Source: Sinorhizobium chiapasense
GTDB taxonomy: Bacteria > Pseudomonadota > Alphaproteobacteria > Rhizobiales > Rhizobiaceae
Assembly: GCF_036488675.1 (NCBI RefSeq)
Contig: NZ_CP133148.1
Span: 124,001-188,000 of the forward strand
Direction of reading: 5' to 3'
DNA: 64,000 nt
The notes under the pieces were generated by a model. That model had not been told where the DNA came from. It was given only the letters and a program-made list of their open reading frames with translations, and did no database searches. Position 1 is the stretch's first letter. Each line of letters opens with the position of its first letter. Shown here in pieces: positions 26,905 to 35,921 of this stretch. A program made the translations under genes and the position numbers.

Positions 26905-28164
26905 TTGAGCCATGAGGATGTTGTGCTGGACGACGCAAAGGTGTTCTGGCGAACGCTGTTGCCGAAACTGAAGGCGGAACGGTGGGTTCTCGGCCTTTCG
27001 ATCCTCATCGCCATTCTTGCCACGCTCGCCGGTATTCATATTCTTGCTGTGCTGCCGTTCTGGATCGTGCTTGCGGCGGCCCTCCTCAATCGCAGTGTGC
27101 CGTCCGTGCCGCCGGCGCCGGTCAGCGTCGCTGCCGTCGAGAAGGGAGGGGACCCGCTGGTTCCGGCGTTGAACGCGCTCGATATGCCCGTGCTCGTCGT
27201 CGCCGCGGATGAAACCGTGCTCTTTCAGAACATTGCCGCCGAAAAGGCCTTCGGCACGATTCCCCCGAACAGCGATCTTTCCGCGCGCGTCCGCTCCCCG
27301 GGCATTCTCGATATGGTCCGCGAGACAATTGCCACCGGCAAGATCAACCAGATCGAACACACCGAGAGACTGCCGTCGGATGCCGTCTATGTCGTGAGGG
27401 TGGCGCCCGCAGAGATTGGAACCGATGCTTCGAGCCGGCGTATCTTCCTGCTGACCTATCGCGACATCTCTCAGGCGCGCCGGATCGACCGGATGCGCTC
27501 GGATTTCGTCGCCAATGCCAGCCACGAGCTGCGCACGCCGCTCGCCTCTCTTCGCGGCTTCATCGAGACGCTGCAGGGGCCGGCGCGCAACGATCCGAAG
27601 GCGCAGGAGAAGTTTTTCGGCATCATGCACGAGCAGGTGACCCGCATGAGCCGGCTCGTCGACGATCTCCTGTCGCTCTCCAGGCTCGAACTGAAATCGC
27701 ATCTTGCGCCGGAAGACATGGTCGATCTGGCGCCACTGCTCGGACACGTGCGCGACAGCCTGCTGCCGCTCGCGACCGAGCTCGACGTGGCGATATCGCT
27801 CGACGTTCCCGATGCACCGGTCTTCGTACGGGGCGATCGCGATGAATTGATCGAGGTTTTCGAGAACCTGATCGAGAATGCCTGCAAATACGGGCAGGAG
27901 GGCAAGAAGGTCGAGGTGCGTCTCACAGGCGGCGAGAGCGAGCAGGCCGAGGTGACCGTCACGGACCATGGCCCGGGCATTCCGGCCGAGCACGTACCGA
28001 GAATTACCGAACGTTTCTATCGGGTTAACGTGGAGGCGAGCCGTTCAAAAAAGGGAACCGGTCTCGGGCTTGCGATCGTCAAGCATATTCTGACGCGCCA
28101 CCGTGCCCGCCTCCTTGTCCATTCGGAGGTCGGGAAAGGTACGATTTTCACGGTCCGCTTCTGA
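26905..28164 (+). CDS. phoR: PhoR, phosphate sensor histidine kinase
   Basis: This 419-residue kinase has two N-terminal membrane helices (residues 25-60), a PAS-like domain around PVLVVAADETVLFQN, the phospho-acceptor His207 in NASHELRTPL, and ATPase boxes NLIENACKYG, DHGPGIP and GTGLGLAIV. The start is TTG 26905, with AGGGGG upstream. It controls PhoB in response to the Pst complex and PhoU. Here it heads the pst-pho cluster, unlike E. coli where it follows phoB. Confidence 0.94.
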   Translation: MSHEDVVLDDAKVFWRTLLPKLKAERWVLGLSILIAILATLAGIHILAVLPFWIVLAAALLNRSVPSVPPAPVSVAAVEKGGDPLVPALNALDMPVLVVAADETVLFQNIAAEKAFGTIPPNSDLSARVRSPGILDMVRETIATGKINQIEHTERLPSDAVYVVRVAPAEIGTDASSRRIFLLTYRDISQARRIDRMRSDFVANASHELRTPLASLRGFIETLQGPARNDPKAQEKFFGIMHEQVTRMSRLVDDLLSLSRLELKSHLAPEDMVDLAPLLGHVRDSLLPLATELDVAISLDVPDAPVFVRGDRDELIEVFENLIENACKYGQEGKKVEVRLTGGESEQAEVTVTDHGPGIPAEHVPRITERFYRVNVEASRSKKGTGLGLAIVKHILTRHRARLLVHSEVGKGTIFTVRF

Positions 28165-28225
28165 CACAAAACACCGCAAGTTTCGTGCCGAATTCGAAAT
28201 CAGCCATGCTTTTCAATAACATAGA

Positions 28226-28257
28226 CTGTCATAAATGTTTCATCGAACTGACATAAA
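28226..28257 (+). promoter_or_regulatory. PHO box upstream of pstS
   Basis: Three 7-bp units, CTGTCAT at 28226, GTTTCAT at 28237 and CTGACAT at 28248, each followed by an AT-rich 4-bp spacer, give exact 11-bp spacing. This is the tandem PhoB-binding layout. It lies 102 bp before pstS. Confidence 0.88.
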
Positions 28258-28359
28258 AGGTGTGACCATCGGCGGCTAACTAGGGGCGGCCGATTACACG
28301 GCGAAGAGAGCGCTGGATCCTTAGCGCACCAACCACAAGCCCATTCCGGGAGAACATCT

Positions 28360-29394
28360 ATGAAAGCTCTTAAACTCACTGTAGCGGCGCTGGTCGCATC
28401 CGCCGCGTTCGCGGGCGTCGCAGCAGCTCGCGACCAGATCCAGGTCGCCGGCTCCTCGACCGTTCTTCCCTACGCAAAGATCGTCGCCGAAAGCTTCGGC
28501 GAAGCCTTCCCGGACTTCAAGACTCCGGTCGTCGAATCCGGCGGCTCTGGCGCAGGCCTGAAGGAATTCTGCAAGGGCGTCGGCGAAGACACGATCGACA
28601 TCGCCAACTCCTCGCGCAAGATCAAGGACAGCGAAATCGAGGCCTGCAAGGCAGCTGGCGTAACCGAAATCCAGGAAGTCAAGATCGGTTATGACGGCAT
28701 CGTCTTCGCAACCGACGCCGGCAACGCCGACCTCGCCCTGAAGCCGGAACACCTCTACAAGGGTCTGGCCGCTGAAGTCGTCGTCGACGGCAAGCTCGTC
28801 GCCAACCCCTACAAGAAGTGGTCGGAAATCGACGCTTCGCTTCCGGACGCCGAAATCGCCGCCTTCATCCCGGGCCAGAAGCACGGCACGCGCGAAGTCT
28901 TCGAAGAGAAGATCCTCGCTGAAGGCTGCAAGGAATCGGGCGCCCAGGACGTCATCAAGGCTGCTGTCAGCGATGCCAAGGAACAGCTCGCCAAGTGCGT
29001 CGCCGTCCGTAAGGATGGCATGGCTGTCGACATCGACGGCGATTACACCGAAACGCTCGCCCGCATCGCTTCCAACAAGGCCGGTATCGGCGTATTCGGC
29101 CTGTCGTTCTACGAAAACAATGCCGACAAGCTGAAGGTTGCGAGCGTCAACGGCATCGTTCCCTCGACCGAAACGATCGCTTCGGGCGAATACCCGGTTT
29201 CCCGCCCGCTGTTCTTCTACGTGAAGAAGGCGCACATGGGTGTGGTCCCGGGTCTCAAGGAATATGTCGAATTCTTCATCGACGACCAGATGATCGGCCC
29301 CGACAGCCCGCTCGCTGAGTACGGCCTCGTTTCCGCTCCGGACGCCGAGCGCGAAGAAATTCGCAAGGCCTTCGAAGCTGGCAACATGCTCTGA
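28360..29394 (+). CDS. pstS: PstS, periplasmic phosphate-binding protein
   Basis: The 344-residue protein has a typical signal peptide (MKALKLTVAALVASAAFAGV, cut near AAA-RD) and the phosphate-binding motifs AGSSTVLPYAK and ESGGSGAGLKEFCKG. It delivers phosphate to PstCA. Codon usage is strongly biased toward preferred codons, consistent with high expression on phosphate limitation. The PHO box lies just upstream and a long hairpin follows the stop. Confidence 0.96.
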   Translation: MKALKLTVAALVASAAFAGVAAARDQIQVAGSSTVLPYAKIVAESFGEAFPDFKTPVVESGGSGAGLKEFCKGVGEDTIDIANSSRKIKDSEIEACKAAGVTEIQEVKIGYDGIVFATDAGNADLALKPEHLYKGLAAEVVVDGKLVANPYKKWSEIDASLPDAEIAAFIPGQKHGTREVFEEKILAEGCKESGAQDVIKAAVSDAKEQLAKCVAVRKDGMAVDIDGDYTETLARIASNKAGIGVFGLSFYENNADKLKVASVNGIVPSTETIASGEYPVSRPLFFYVKKAHMGVVPGLKEYVEFFIDDQMIGPDSPLAEYGLVSAPDAEREEIRKAFEAGNML

Positions 29395-29402
29395 TTATAA
29401 AG

Positions 29403-29441
29403 ACGCACCCCGGCGCAACTCCTTGTTCCGCCGGGGTGCGT
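29403..29441 (+). other. Intercistronic hairpin between pstS and pstC
   Basis: 13-bp perfect arms (ACGCACCCCGGCG and CGCCGGGGTGCGT) around a 13-base loop, 8 bp after the pstS stop. No T-run follows, so it is more likely a partial attenuator or a 3'-end stabiliser giving more pstS than pstCAB mRNA. Confidence 0.75.
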
Positions 29442-29495
29442 GTTCATTCGATATTGCCGGTGGCTTGGCATGGCCTTTACCAGGGAGACGTGCCG

Positions 29496-30980
29496 ATGAG
29501 TACTTCGCTCCTCCTTTTCTTGATTGTTTTGATTGGTTTCATTGCTTATTTTGCCGGTCGTGCGCGCTCGCTCGCGCACTCAGGCGGCAAGCTCGCGAAC
29601 CTGCATTCCCTGCCTGGCTACCACGGCAGCTACGTCGCCATATGGGCCATGCTGCCAGCCGTACTCGTGCTGGCCGCCTGGCTGATTGCCTCGCCGATCT
29701 ACGTCGATGCAAGCGTGCGCTCGGCTCTTCCTGATGCGGTGCAGAGCCAGGGTGAGGCGACCACCCAGCTCGCGCTCGGCCAGGTCAAGTCCGTTGCCTT
29801 GGGCCTCAGTCGTTTGAGCCCCGCTGAAATTGCGGCGGTTGAGAATGGTAGTACCAACCTTCGTGAGGCGCTCGCGGCCAAAGGCGTGCCGCTTGCCGGC
29901 GAAGGCGAGCCGTACATGATCGAGGCGGCACAGCAGTTCAACGCGATGCGTTATAACAGCCGTTGGCTGATGACCGCGGTCGTGCTTCTGATTGCGGTTG
30001 CAGGTGCTCTCTACGCGATCCGCAATGTCTCGACGCGTTTTCGTGCCCGCAACCAGGTGGAGCGGGTCATGCTGGGCGCACTTGTCGTCGCCTCGTCCAT
30101 CGCCATCCTGACGACGATCGGCATTGTCGGTTCGATGCTGTCGGAGGCTGGCCGGTTCTTCAGCATGATATCGCCCGTAGAATTTTTCTTCGGTACCGTC
30201 TGGGATCCCCGTTTCGCCGCCGCCGGCAATTCAGGCGCCTCCGGCCAGTTCGGCCTGCTGCCGCTGCTCGCCGGCACGCTCTACATCGCCTTCGTCGCCA
30301 TGCTTTTTGCCGTGCCGATCGGCCTCTTCGCCGCGATCTACATGGCCGAGTACGCCAGCCCACGGCTGCGTTCGACGGCCAAGCCGCTCCTCGAAGTGCT
30401 CGCCGGCATCCCGACGATCGTCTACGGCTTCTTTGCGCTCGTGACGGTCGGTCCGTTCCTGCGCGATATCTCGGCGCAATTGAGCGGTCTGCTGACTGGC
30501 AGCTACCAGAGCTTCATTCAGGCGCAGAGTGTCATCACGGCCGGGATCGTCATGGGCATCATGCTCATTCCGTTCGTCTCCTCGTTGTCCGACGACATCA
30601 TCACCCAGGTGCCGCGGGCGTTGCGCGATGGCTCTCTCGGTCTTGGTGCCACGCGCTCGGAGACGGTGAAGAAGGTCATCCTGCCGGCCGCACTGCCCGG
30701 CATCGTCGGCGCGTTGCTGCTGACGGCTTCGCGAGCGGTCGGTGAAACCATGATCGTCGTGCTTGCCGCCGGTGTCGCGGCGCGCATGCAATTGAGCCCC
30801 TTCGAGCCGATGACGACCGTTACGGTCAAGATCGTCCATCAGTTGACGGGCGACCTGGAGTTCACGTCGCCGCAGACGCTGGTCGCCTTCGCGCTCGGCA
30901 TCACGCTGTTCGTCATCACGCTCTGCCTCAACATCTACGCGCTCTACATCGTGCGCAAATATCGGGAACAGTACGAATGA
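29496..30980 (+). CDS. pstC: PstC, phosphate ABC transporter permease
   Basis: This 494-residue inner-membrane protein is much longer than E. coli PstC (about 320) because of an N-terminal extension with an extra membrane segment and a periplasmic stretch, as in other rhizobia. The permease core at the C-terminus has the EAA-type loop around LRDGSLGLGATRSETVKKVILPAALPGI. The ATG at 29496 (MSTSLLL) has GGGAGA upstream. It overlaps pstA by ATGA. Confidence 0.94.
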   Translation: MSTSLLLFLIVLIGFIAYFAGRARSLAHSGGKLANLHSLPGYHGSYVAIWAMLPAVLVLAAWLIASPIYVDASVRSALPDAVQSQGEATTQLALGQVKSVALGLSRLSPAEIAAVENGSTNLREALAAKGVPLAGEGEPYMIEAAQQFNAMRYNSRWLMTAVVLLIAVAGALYAIRNVSTRFRARNQVERVMLGALVVASSIAILTTIGIVGSMLSEAGRFFSMISPVEFFFGTVWDPRFAAAGNSGASGQFGLLPLLAGTLYIAFVAMLFAVPIGLFAAIYMAEYASPRLRSTAKPLLEVLAGIPTIVYGFFALVTVGPFLRDISAQLSGLLTGSYQSFIQAQSVITAGIVMGIMLIPFVSSLSDDIITQVPRALRDGSLGLGATRSETVKKVILPAALPGIVGALLLTASRAVGETMIVVLAAGVAARMQLSPFEPMTTVTVKIVHQLTGDLEFTSPQTLVAFALGITLFVITLCLNIYALYIVRKYREQYE

Positions 30981-32299
30981 CCGAACTTGCCTCCCCCACG
31001 GTAAAGGTCTCCACCCGTCCTGCCGAAACCCGCCGCGATATTGGTATCAAGCGCCGTTATGCGGCAGAGCGGCGCTTCCGCGCCTACGGCATCACCGCCA
31101 TCACCCTTGGTCTGCTGTTTCTGGCGATCCTCATCTCGACGGTGGTCTCCAACGGTTACACCGCCTTCCTGCAGACGACGATCACGCTGCCGATCGAGTT
31201 CTCCGAGAAGGTGATCGATCCGAAGAACGAGCGCGCCACCGATCCCAAGGTCTTGATGACCGCAAACTATCCTTTGCTCGTTCGCGATGCTCTCGTGAAG
31301 CAGCTCGGCCTCGACCCGACGAAGCGGCCCCTGCTCAAGCAGGCGACGGATATGATCTCCCCCAGCGTGCGCACGCAGCTGCGCAACATGGTGGTTGCCG
31401 ACCCGTCGCTGATCGGCAAGACCGTCCCGGTCACAATGCTTGCCGAGGCTAATATCGACTCCGCCTTCAAGGGTCAGATCGACCTGTCGGTGGATGAGGG
31501 CAGGCGCAGGGTCAAGGACCAGCAGGTCGCCTGGATGAGCCAGCTTGCCGATGCCGGCGTGCTCAAAAAGAGCTTCAACACCGGCATCTTCACGTTCGGT
31601 GCGTCGAGCCGCCCGGAAGCGGCGGGCGTCGGTGTCGCACTCGTCGGATCGCTCTACATGATGCTGATCGTGCTGGTCCTGGCGCTGCCGATCGGGGTCG
31701 CCGCCTCGATCTATCTCGAGGAGTTCGCGCCGAAGAACCGCCTCACCGATCTGATCGAAGTCAACATCAACAATCTCGCGGCCGTACCGTCGATCGTTTA
31801 CGGTCTTCTCGGCCTTGCCGTCTTCATCAACTTCGCCGGCATGCCGCGTTCGGCGGCCCTCGTGGGCGGTTTCGTGCTGACGCTGATGACGCTGCCGACG
31901 ATCATCATCGCCACGCGTGCGGCACTCAAGGCCGTGCCGCCTTCGATCCGTTCCGCGGCACTCGGTCTCGGTGCGTCGAGGATGCAGACGATCTTCCACC
32001 ATGTGCTGCCGCTCGCCATGCCGGGCATTCTGACCGGCACGATTATCGGCCTTGCGCATGCACTTGGCGAAACGGCGCCGCTGCTCTTGATCGGCATGGT
32101 GGCCTTCGTCGTCGATTTTCCTGGATCGCCGCTGGAACCCTCCACGGCACTGCCGGTGCAGATCTACATGTGGGCAAATGAGCCGGAACGCGCCTTCGTG
32201 GAGCGGACGTCTGGAGCGATCATCATTCTCCTGATCTTCCTCGTCTTCATGAACCTGGGCGCAATTCTCTTGCGGCGTCGCTTTGAGCGCCGCTGGTAG
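30977..32299 (+). CDS. pstA: PstA, phosphate ABC transporter permease
   Basis: This 440-residue permease is also an extended rhizobial form, with a large periplasmic insert (residues about 70-195) between helix 1 and the core. The EAA loop [28 protein letters not shown] is clear near residue 325. It couples to PstC (four-base overlap) and to PstB, whose start lies 13 bp past its stop. Confidence 0.94.
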   Translation: MTELASPTVKVSTRPAETRRDIGIKRRYAAERRFRAYGITAITLGLLFLAILISTVVSNGYTAFLQTTITLPIEFSEKVIDPKNERATDPKVLMTANYPLLVRDALVKQLGLDPTKRPLLKQATDMISPSVRTQLRNMVVADPSLIGKTVPVTMLAEANIDSAFKGQIDLSVDEGRRRVKDQQVAWMSQLADAGVLKKSFNTGIFTFGASSRPEAAGVGVALVGSLYMMLIVLVLALPIGVAASIYLEEFAPKNRLTDLIEVNINNLAAVPSIVYGLLGLAVFINFAGMPRSAALVGGFVLTLMTLPTIIIATRAALKAVPPSIRSAALGLGASRMQTIFHHVLPLAMPGILTGTIIGLAHALGETAPLLLIGMVAFVVDFPGSPLEPSTALPVQIYMWANEPERAFVERTSGAIIILLIFLVFMNLGAILLRRRFERRW

Positions 32300-32312
32300 T
32301 GGGGTAAGGACT

Positions 32313-33128
32313 ATGAACATGATGTCGGAAGCTGCAGTGGAAAAAGCTCTGGATCTGAAAATGAATACGGTGCCCTACAAGATGATCGGCAAGGATGTGT
32401 CGGTCTACTACGGCGAGAAGCGCGCGCTCTTCGACGTCAATCTCAATATCCGTGAAAACACCGTCACAGCCTTGATCGGTCCGTCGGGCTGCGGCAAGTC
32501 GACGTTCCTGCGCACCTTGAACCGCATGAACGATACGATCGAGCACTGCCGGGTTACCGGCAAGATTACGCTGGACGAGGACGACATTTACGATCCGTCG
32601 ATCGACGTCGTGGAACTGCGCGCGCGCGTCGGCATGGTTTTCCAGAAGCCGAACCCGTTCCCGAAATCGATCTACGACAACGTCGCCTATGGCCCTCGCA
32701 TTCACGGCCTCGCCCGCACGAAAGCGGATTTCGACGAAATCGTCGAAACGAGCCTGCAGAAGGCCGGCCTTTTCAACGAGGTCAAGGATCGCCTGCAAGA
32801 GCCGGGCACCGGCCTTTCCGGCGGCCAGCAGCAGCGCCTATGCATTGCGCGTGCCGTTGCGGTCAGCCCCGAAGTGATCCTGATGGACGAGCCCTGTTCG
32901 GCGCTCGATCCGATCGCCACCGCGAAGGTCGAGGAACTCATCCACGAACTGCGCGCCAACTTCACGATCGTTATCGTGACCCATTCGATGCAGCAGGCCG
33001 CGCGCGTTTCGCAGCGCACCGCCATGTTCCATCTCGGCAATCTCGTCGAGGAGAACGATACGGACAAGATGTTCACCAATCCCGATGACCAGCGCACGCA
33101 GGACTACATCATGGGTCGGTTCGGTTAA
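32313..33128 (+). CDS. pstB: PstB, phosphate ABC transporter ATPase
   Basis: The 271-residue ATPase has Walker [10 protein letters not shown], signature [14 protein letters not shown] and Walker [14 protein letters not shown]; the CSALDP form is typical of PstB. The ATG at 32313 has GGGGTAAGGA upstream; a longer frame begins inside pstA. It forms the membrane-coupled motor of PstSCAB and also signals to PhoR through PhoU. Confidence 0.96.
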   Translation: MNMMSEAAVEKALDLKMNTVPYKMIGKDVSVYYGEKRALFDVNLNIRENTVTALIGPSGCGKSTFLRTLNRMNDTIEHCRVTGKITLDEDDIYDPSIDVVELRARVGMVFQKPNPFPKSIYDNVAYGPRIHGLARTKADFDEIVETSLQKAGLFNEVKDRLQEPGTGLSGGQQQRLCIARAVAVSPEVILMDEPCSALDPIATAKVEELIHELRANFTIVIVTHSMQQAARVSQRTAMFHLGNLVEENDTDKMFTNPDDQRTQDYIMGRFG

Positions 33129-33136
33129 GCCAGGCG

Positions 33137-33236
33137 ACTAGAGCATCCCGCTTTCAAGTGGAATCGCTGAAAGCGGATAAGATGCTCTAGAATCTAAGCG
33201 CTGGAGCGTCCTTTGTGGGTTCATTGAGCGCATGGC
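33137..33236. repeat. Short repeat, module B, between pstB and phoU
   Basis: GAGCATCCCGCTTTCAAGTG, then CGCTGAAAGCGGATAAGATG and CTCTAGAATC, then GAGCGTCC. The nested palindromes can fold in the polycistronic mRNA. Nearly the same sequence lies between phoU and phoB. Confidence 0.85.
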
Positions 33237-33274
33237 GTTCCAGTCAACCGGGTTACGAATTCAAGGAACGAAAC

Positions 33275-33988
33275 ATGTCATCCACACACATCATGTCGGC
33301 ATTTGACGACGAGCTTAAATATCTGACGCGCCGCGTCTCGGAAATGGGTGGGCAGGCCGAACAGATGGTGGCGGATTCCGTCCGGGCGCTGGTGAATTCC
33401 GACCTGGCGCTGGCGCAGAAGGTGATTTCCGACGACGCGATCCTCGACGACGCCGAGCGACAAATCGGTGAGAAGGCGATCGTAACCATCGCCAAGCGCC
33501 AGCCGGTCGCATCCGACCTGCGCGAGATCATGGGGTCCATTCGAATTGCGGCGGACCTGGAGCGCGTTGGCGACCTCGGCAAGAACACCGCCAAGCGCGT
33601 GATCGCGGTCGCCGGATCCGGCATCCCGCGCAAGCTCGCGCGTGGCCTGGAGCATCTGGCGGAGCTGGCCCTGGTCCAGCTCAAGGAGGTGCTCGACGTC
33701 TACGCCTCTCGCTCGCCGGAAAAGGCGAACCGCATCCGCGAGCGCGATGAAGAGATCGACGCGATCTATACGTCGCTTTTCCGCGAACTGCTGACCTATA
33801 TGATGGAAGATCCGCGCAACATCACCCCGTGCACGCATCTGCTCTTCTGCGCCAAGAACATCGAGCGTATCGGCGACCACGCGACCAACATTGCCGAAAC
33901 GATCTATTACATGGCGACGGGCGCCCAGCCGCAGGGTGAGCGGCCGAAGGACGATAATACGTCGACGCTGGGCTCAGTAACGGACTAG
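33275..33988 (+). CDS. phoU: PhoU, phosphate-specific transport regulator
   Basis: The 237-residue all-helical protein has two PhoU repeats with the conserved acidic clusters (DDELKYLTRRVSEMG and the MGSIRIAADLERVGDLGKN motif; second copy ERIGDHATNIAE). It restrains PhoR signalling when phosphate is plentiful. The ATG at 33275 has AAGGAACG upstream. Repeats separate it from pstB and phoB by over 100 bp on each side. Confidence 0.95.
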   Translation: MSSTHIMSAFDDELKYLTRRVSEMGGQAEQMVADSVRALVNSDLALAQKVISDDAILDDAERQIGEKAIVTIAKRQPVASDLREIMGSIRIAADLERVGDLGKNTAKRVIAVAGSGIPRKLARGLEHLAELALVQLKEVLDVYASRSPEKANRIRERDEEIDAIYTSLFRELLTYMMEDPRNITPCTHLLFCAKNIERIGDHATNIAETIYYMATGAQPQGERPKDDNTSTLGSVTD

Positions 33989-34095
33989 AGCATCCCGCTT
34001 TCAAGTGGAATCACTGGAAGCGGATAAGATGCTCTAGAATCAAAGTGCTAGAGCGTCCTTTGTGCGTTCATTTTGAACGCACGGCGCTCTAGGGC
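33986..34095. repeat. Short repeat, module B, between phoU and phoB
   Basis: Same modules as at 33.1 kb (GAGCATCCCGCTTTCAAGTG, GAAAGCGGATAAG variant, GAGCGTCCTTTGTGCG), ending in the TTCATTTTGAACGCAC palindrome and CGCTCTAG. Confidence 0.85.
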
Positions 34096-34222
34096 GCCCG
34101 AGAGCCCGATAGCCGCATGCCTTGGTTTGCATGCGTTAATCTTGTCCGGTCGCGATCTTTCGCGGCCCACAGAGTGTCGCGGTGGCATGATGGCACCCGC
34201 GCGTGGGAAGGAGCATGACCGA

Positions 34223-34906
34223 ATGTTGCCGAAGATAGCTGTTGTCGAGGACGAGGAGGCGCTGAGCGTCCTCCTGCGCTACAATCTCGAGGCCGAAGGT
34301 TTCGACGTCGATACGATCTTGCGCGGAGATGAAGCTGAAATCCGCCTTCAGGAGCGGCTGCCCGATCTCCTGATCCTCGACTGGATGCTGCCCGGCGTCT
34401 CCGGCATCGAACTTTGCCGCCGACTGCGGCAGCGGCCGGAAACGGAGCGCCTGCCGATCATCATGCTGACCGCGCGTGGCGAGGAAAGCGAGCGGGTTCG
34501 TGGTCTCGCTACCGGCGCGGACGACTATGTCGTCAAGCCGTTTTCGACACCGGAACTGATGGCGAGGGTGAAGGCGATGCTCAGGCGTGCCAAGCCCGAG
34601 GTGCTTTCGACGGTGTTGCGTTGCGGCGACATCGAGCTCGATCGCGAGACGCACCGCGTCCACAGACGCAGCCGCGAAGTCCGGCTCGGACCGACGGAGT
34701 TCCGGCTCCTGGAGTTCCTGATGTCCTCGCCAGGGCGCGTCTTCTCGCGTTCGCAGCTGCTCGACGGCGTCTGGGGACATGACATCTATGTCGACGAGCG
34801 CACCGTGGATGTGCATGTCGGCCGTCTGCGCAAGGCGCTGAATTTCTCGAACATGCCCGATGTCATTCGCACCGTGCGCGGCGCCGGCTATTCGCTTGAA
34901 AGCTGA
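34223..34906 (+). CDS. phoB: PhoB, phosphate response regulator
   Basis: The 227-residue regulator has a receiver domain (VVEDEE, phospho-acceptor Asp53 in LILDWMLPG, Lys in VVKPF) and an OmpR-type winged helix ending VIRTVRGAGYSLES. It binds PHO boxes such as that before pstS. ATG 34223 is the expected family start; GGAAGGAG lies about 10 bases upstream. A bidirectional terminator follows. Confidence 0.96.
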   Translation: MLPKIAVVEDEEALSVLLRYNLEAEGFDVDTILRGDEAEIRLQERLPDLLILDWMLPGVSGIELCRRLRQRPETERLPIIMLTARGEESERVRGLATGADDYVVKPFSTPELMARVKAMLRRAKPEVLSTVLRCGDIELDRETHRVHRRSREVRLGPTEFRLLEFLMSSPGRVFSRSQLLDGVWGHDIYVDERTVDVHVGRLRKALNFSNMPDVIRTVRGAGYSLES

Positions 34907-34935
34907 AGGCCGGCGGCCATCCTTCGATGGACATC

Positions 34936-34963
34936 AAAAAAAGGGGCGTCACCGCCCCTTTTT
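34936..34963. terminator. Bidirectional terminator between phoB and gcrA
   Basis: Hairpin GGGGCG, loop TCAC, CGCCCC, with seven A on the left and a run of T on the right. It lies between the convergent stops and works on both strands. Confidence 0.9.
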
Positions 34964-34986
34964 CAATTGCGTTCGCGCGAGGCCGG

Positions 34987-35505
34987 TCAGCGCATGCGCC
35001 GGCGTTCGCCGGAAGGCTGATAGGCGAGCCGCGTGTGATAGCTGCAATAGGGCGACGATTCCGGTGAGTCGTTGCCGCAGAAATGGAACTCCTCCTTCAG
35101 GGGGTCGCCGATCGGCCACTTGCAGGTGCGCTCCGTGAGTTCCGTCAGGCCGAGGCGTCGCGACATCGGGACGACGACGTTCGGTGCGAGTTCGAGGTCC
35201 TGATCGGCGACGAGATCGACTTCGATCTCTTCCTTGAGGACAGTGGCGCCAGCGGTGCGGGTGACGGTGCGGGTGGCGACGCGCGCGGCATAGTTCGGCG
35301 CCCGGGGGGCCGACGTGGTGCGCTTCGGGCGTGCGGCAGTGGTCGCGCCGCCGGCCTTGGCTCGGCCCGGCAAGCTCAACCGGTGAACCTTGCCGATCAC
35401 GGCGTTGCGGCTTACGCCGCCCAGTTGTGCCGCAATCTGGCTGGCGCTCAAGCCCTCGGACCACAGCTTCTTCAGTTTCTCCACCCGCTCGTCAGTCCAG
35501 TTCAT
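34987..35505 (-). CDS. gcrA: GcrA, cell cycle regulator
   Basis: This 172-residue protein begins MNWTDERVEKLKKLWSEGLS with ASQIAAQLGG, the GcrA-type helix-turn-helix, has a basic linker, and ends in the conserved LTERTCKWPIGDP and FCGNDS-type region. GcrA is an alphaproteobacterial factor that recruits sigma70 RNA polymerase to promoters with CcrM-methylated GANTC sites. One GANTC site is 34 bp upstream of this gene and a cluster of four lies further up, suggesting cell-cycle and methylation control of the region. Confidence 0.95.
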   Translation of the reverse strand: MNWTDERVEKLKKLWSEGLSASQIAAQLGGVSRNAVIGKVHRLSLPGRAKAGGATTAARPKRTTSAPRAPNYAARVATRTVTRTAGATVLKEEIEVDLVADQDLELAPNVVVPMSRRLGLTELTERTCKWPIGDPLKEEFHFCGNDSPESSPYCSYHTRLAYQPSGERRRMR

Positions 35506-35649
35506 TTCTGCACTCTCCGTTCTCGGCGTTGGATGGCAGAATCCATCACCACGCTCCGGAAAAACTCCGGAGCTGCAACGCGATAACTCTTTTGGTGACT
35601 AGGTCCGCCGCATGCGTCTAGTAATTGAATATTAACCTACTGGCAGGGT

Positions 35650-35686
35650 GACTCCGTGGCAAGAGTCGCGGGAATCGCGCCGAATC
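35650..35686. promoter_or_regulatory. Cluster of four GANTC (CcrM) sites between gcrA and argD
   Basis: GACTC 35650, GAGTC 35663, GAATC 35672 and GAATC 35682, all within 37 bp; further single sites at 35539 and 35765. The 35506-35921 gap otherwise shows no gene. GcrA acts at such sites, so it may regulate its own promoter or that of argD. Confidence 0.7.
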
Positions 35687-35921
35687 GATTTCGGAGTTTT
35701 CCCCAACTTGCTGGCTGGCCGTTGCATTTTTGCAAGCCCCCGCTGGAGGTTTTTTCGCACATCGGAATCCGCGCGTTCAAGCTCGCTGCAAGCCTTGGTT
35801 TTGTTGACATTGCGGTGCGAAATAGGAATAGTGCCTGCGCCGCCGAAAGGCGGCATTTTTGATTTTTATCGGACACGATCGCCCGATATTGATGCCAACA
35901 GGACGGAAGGAGAAGTTCGCC

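Noticed and set aside
34136..34816. 226-codon frame opposite phoB
   Set aside because: Antisense shadow of phoB with no family features.
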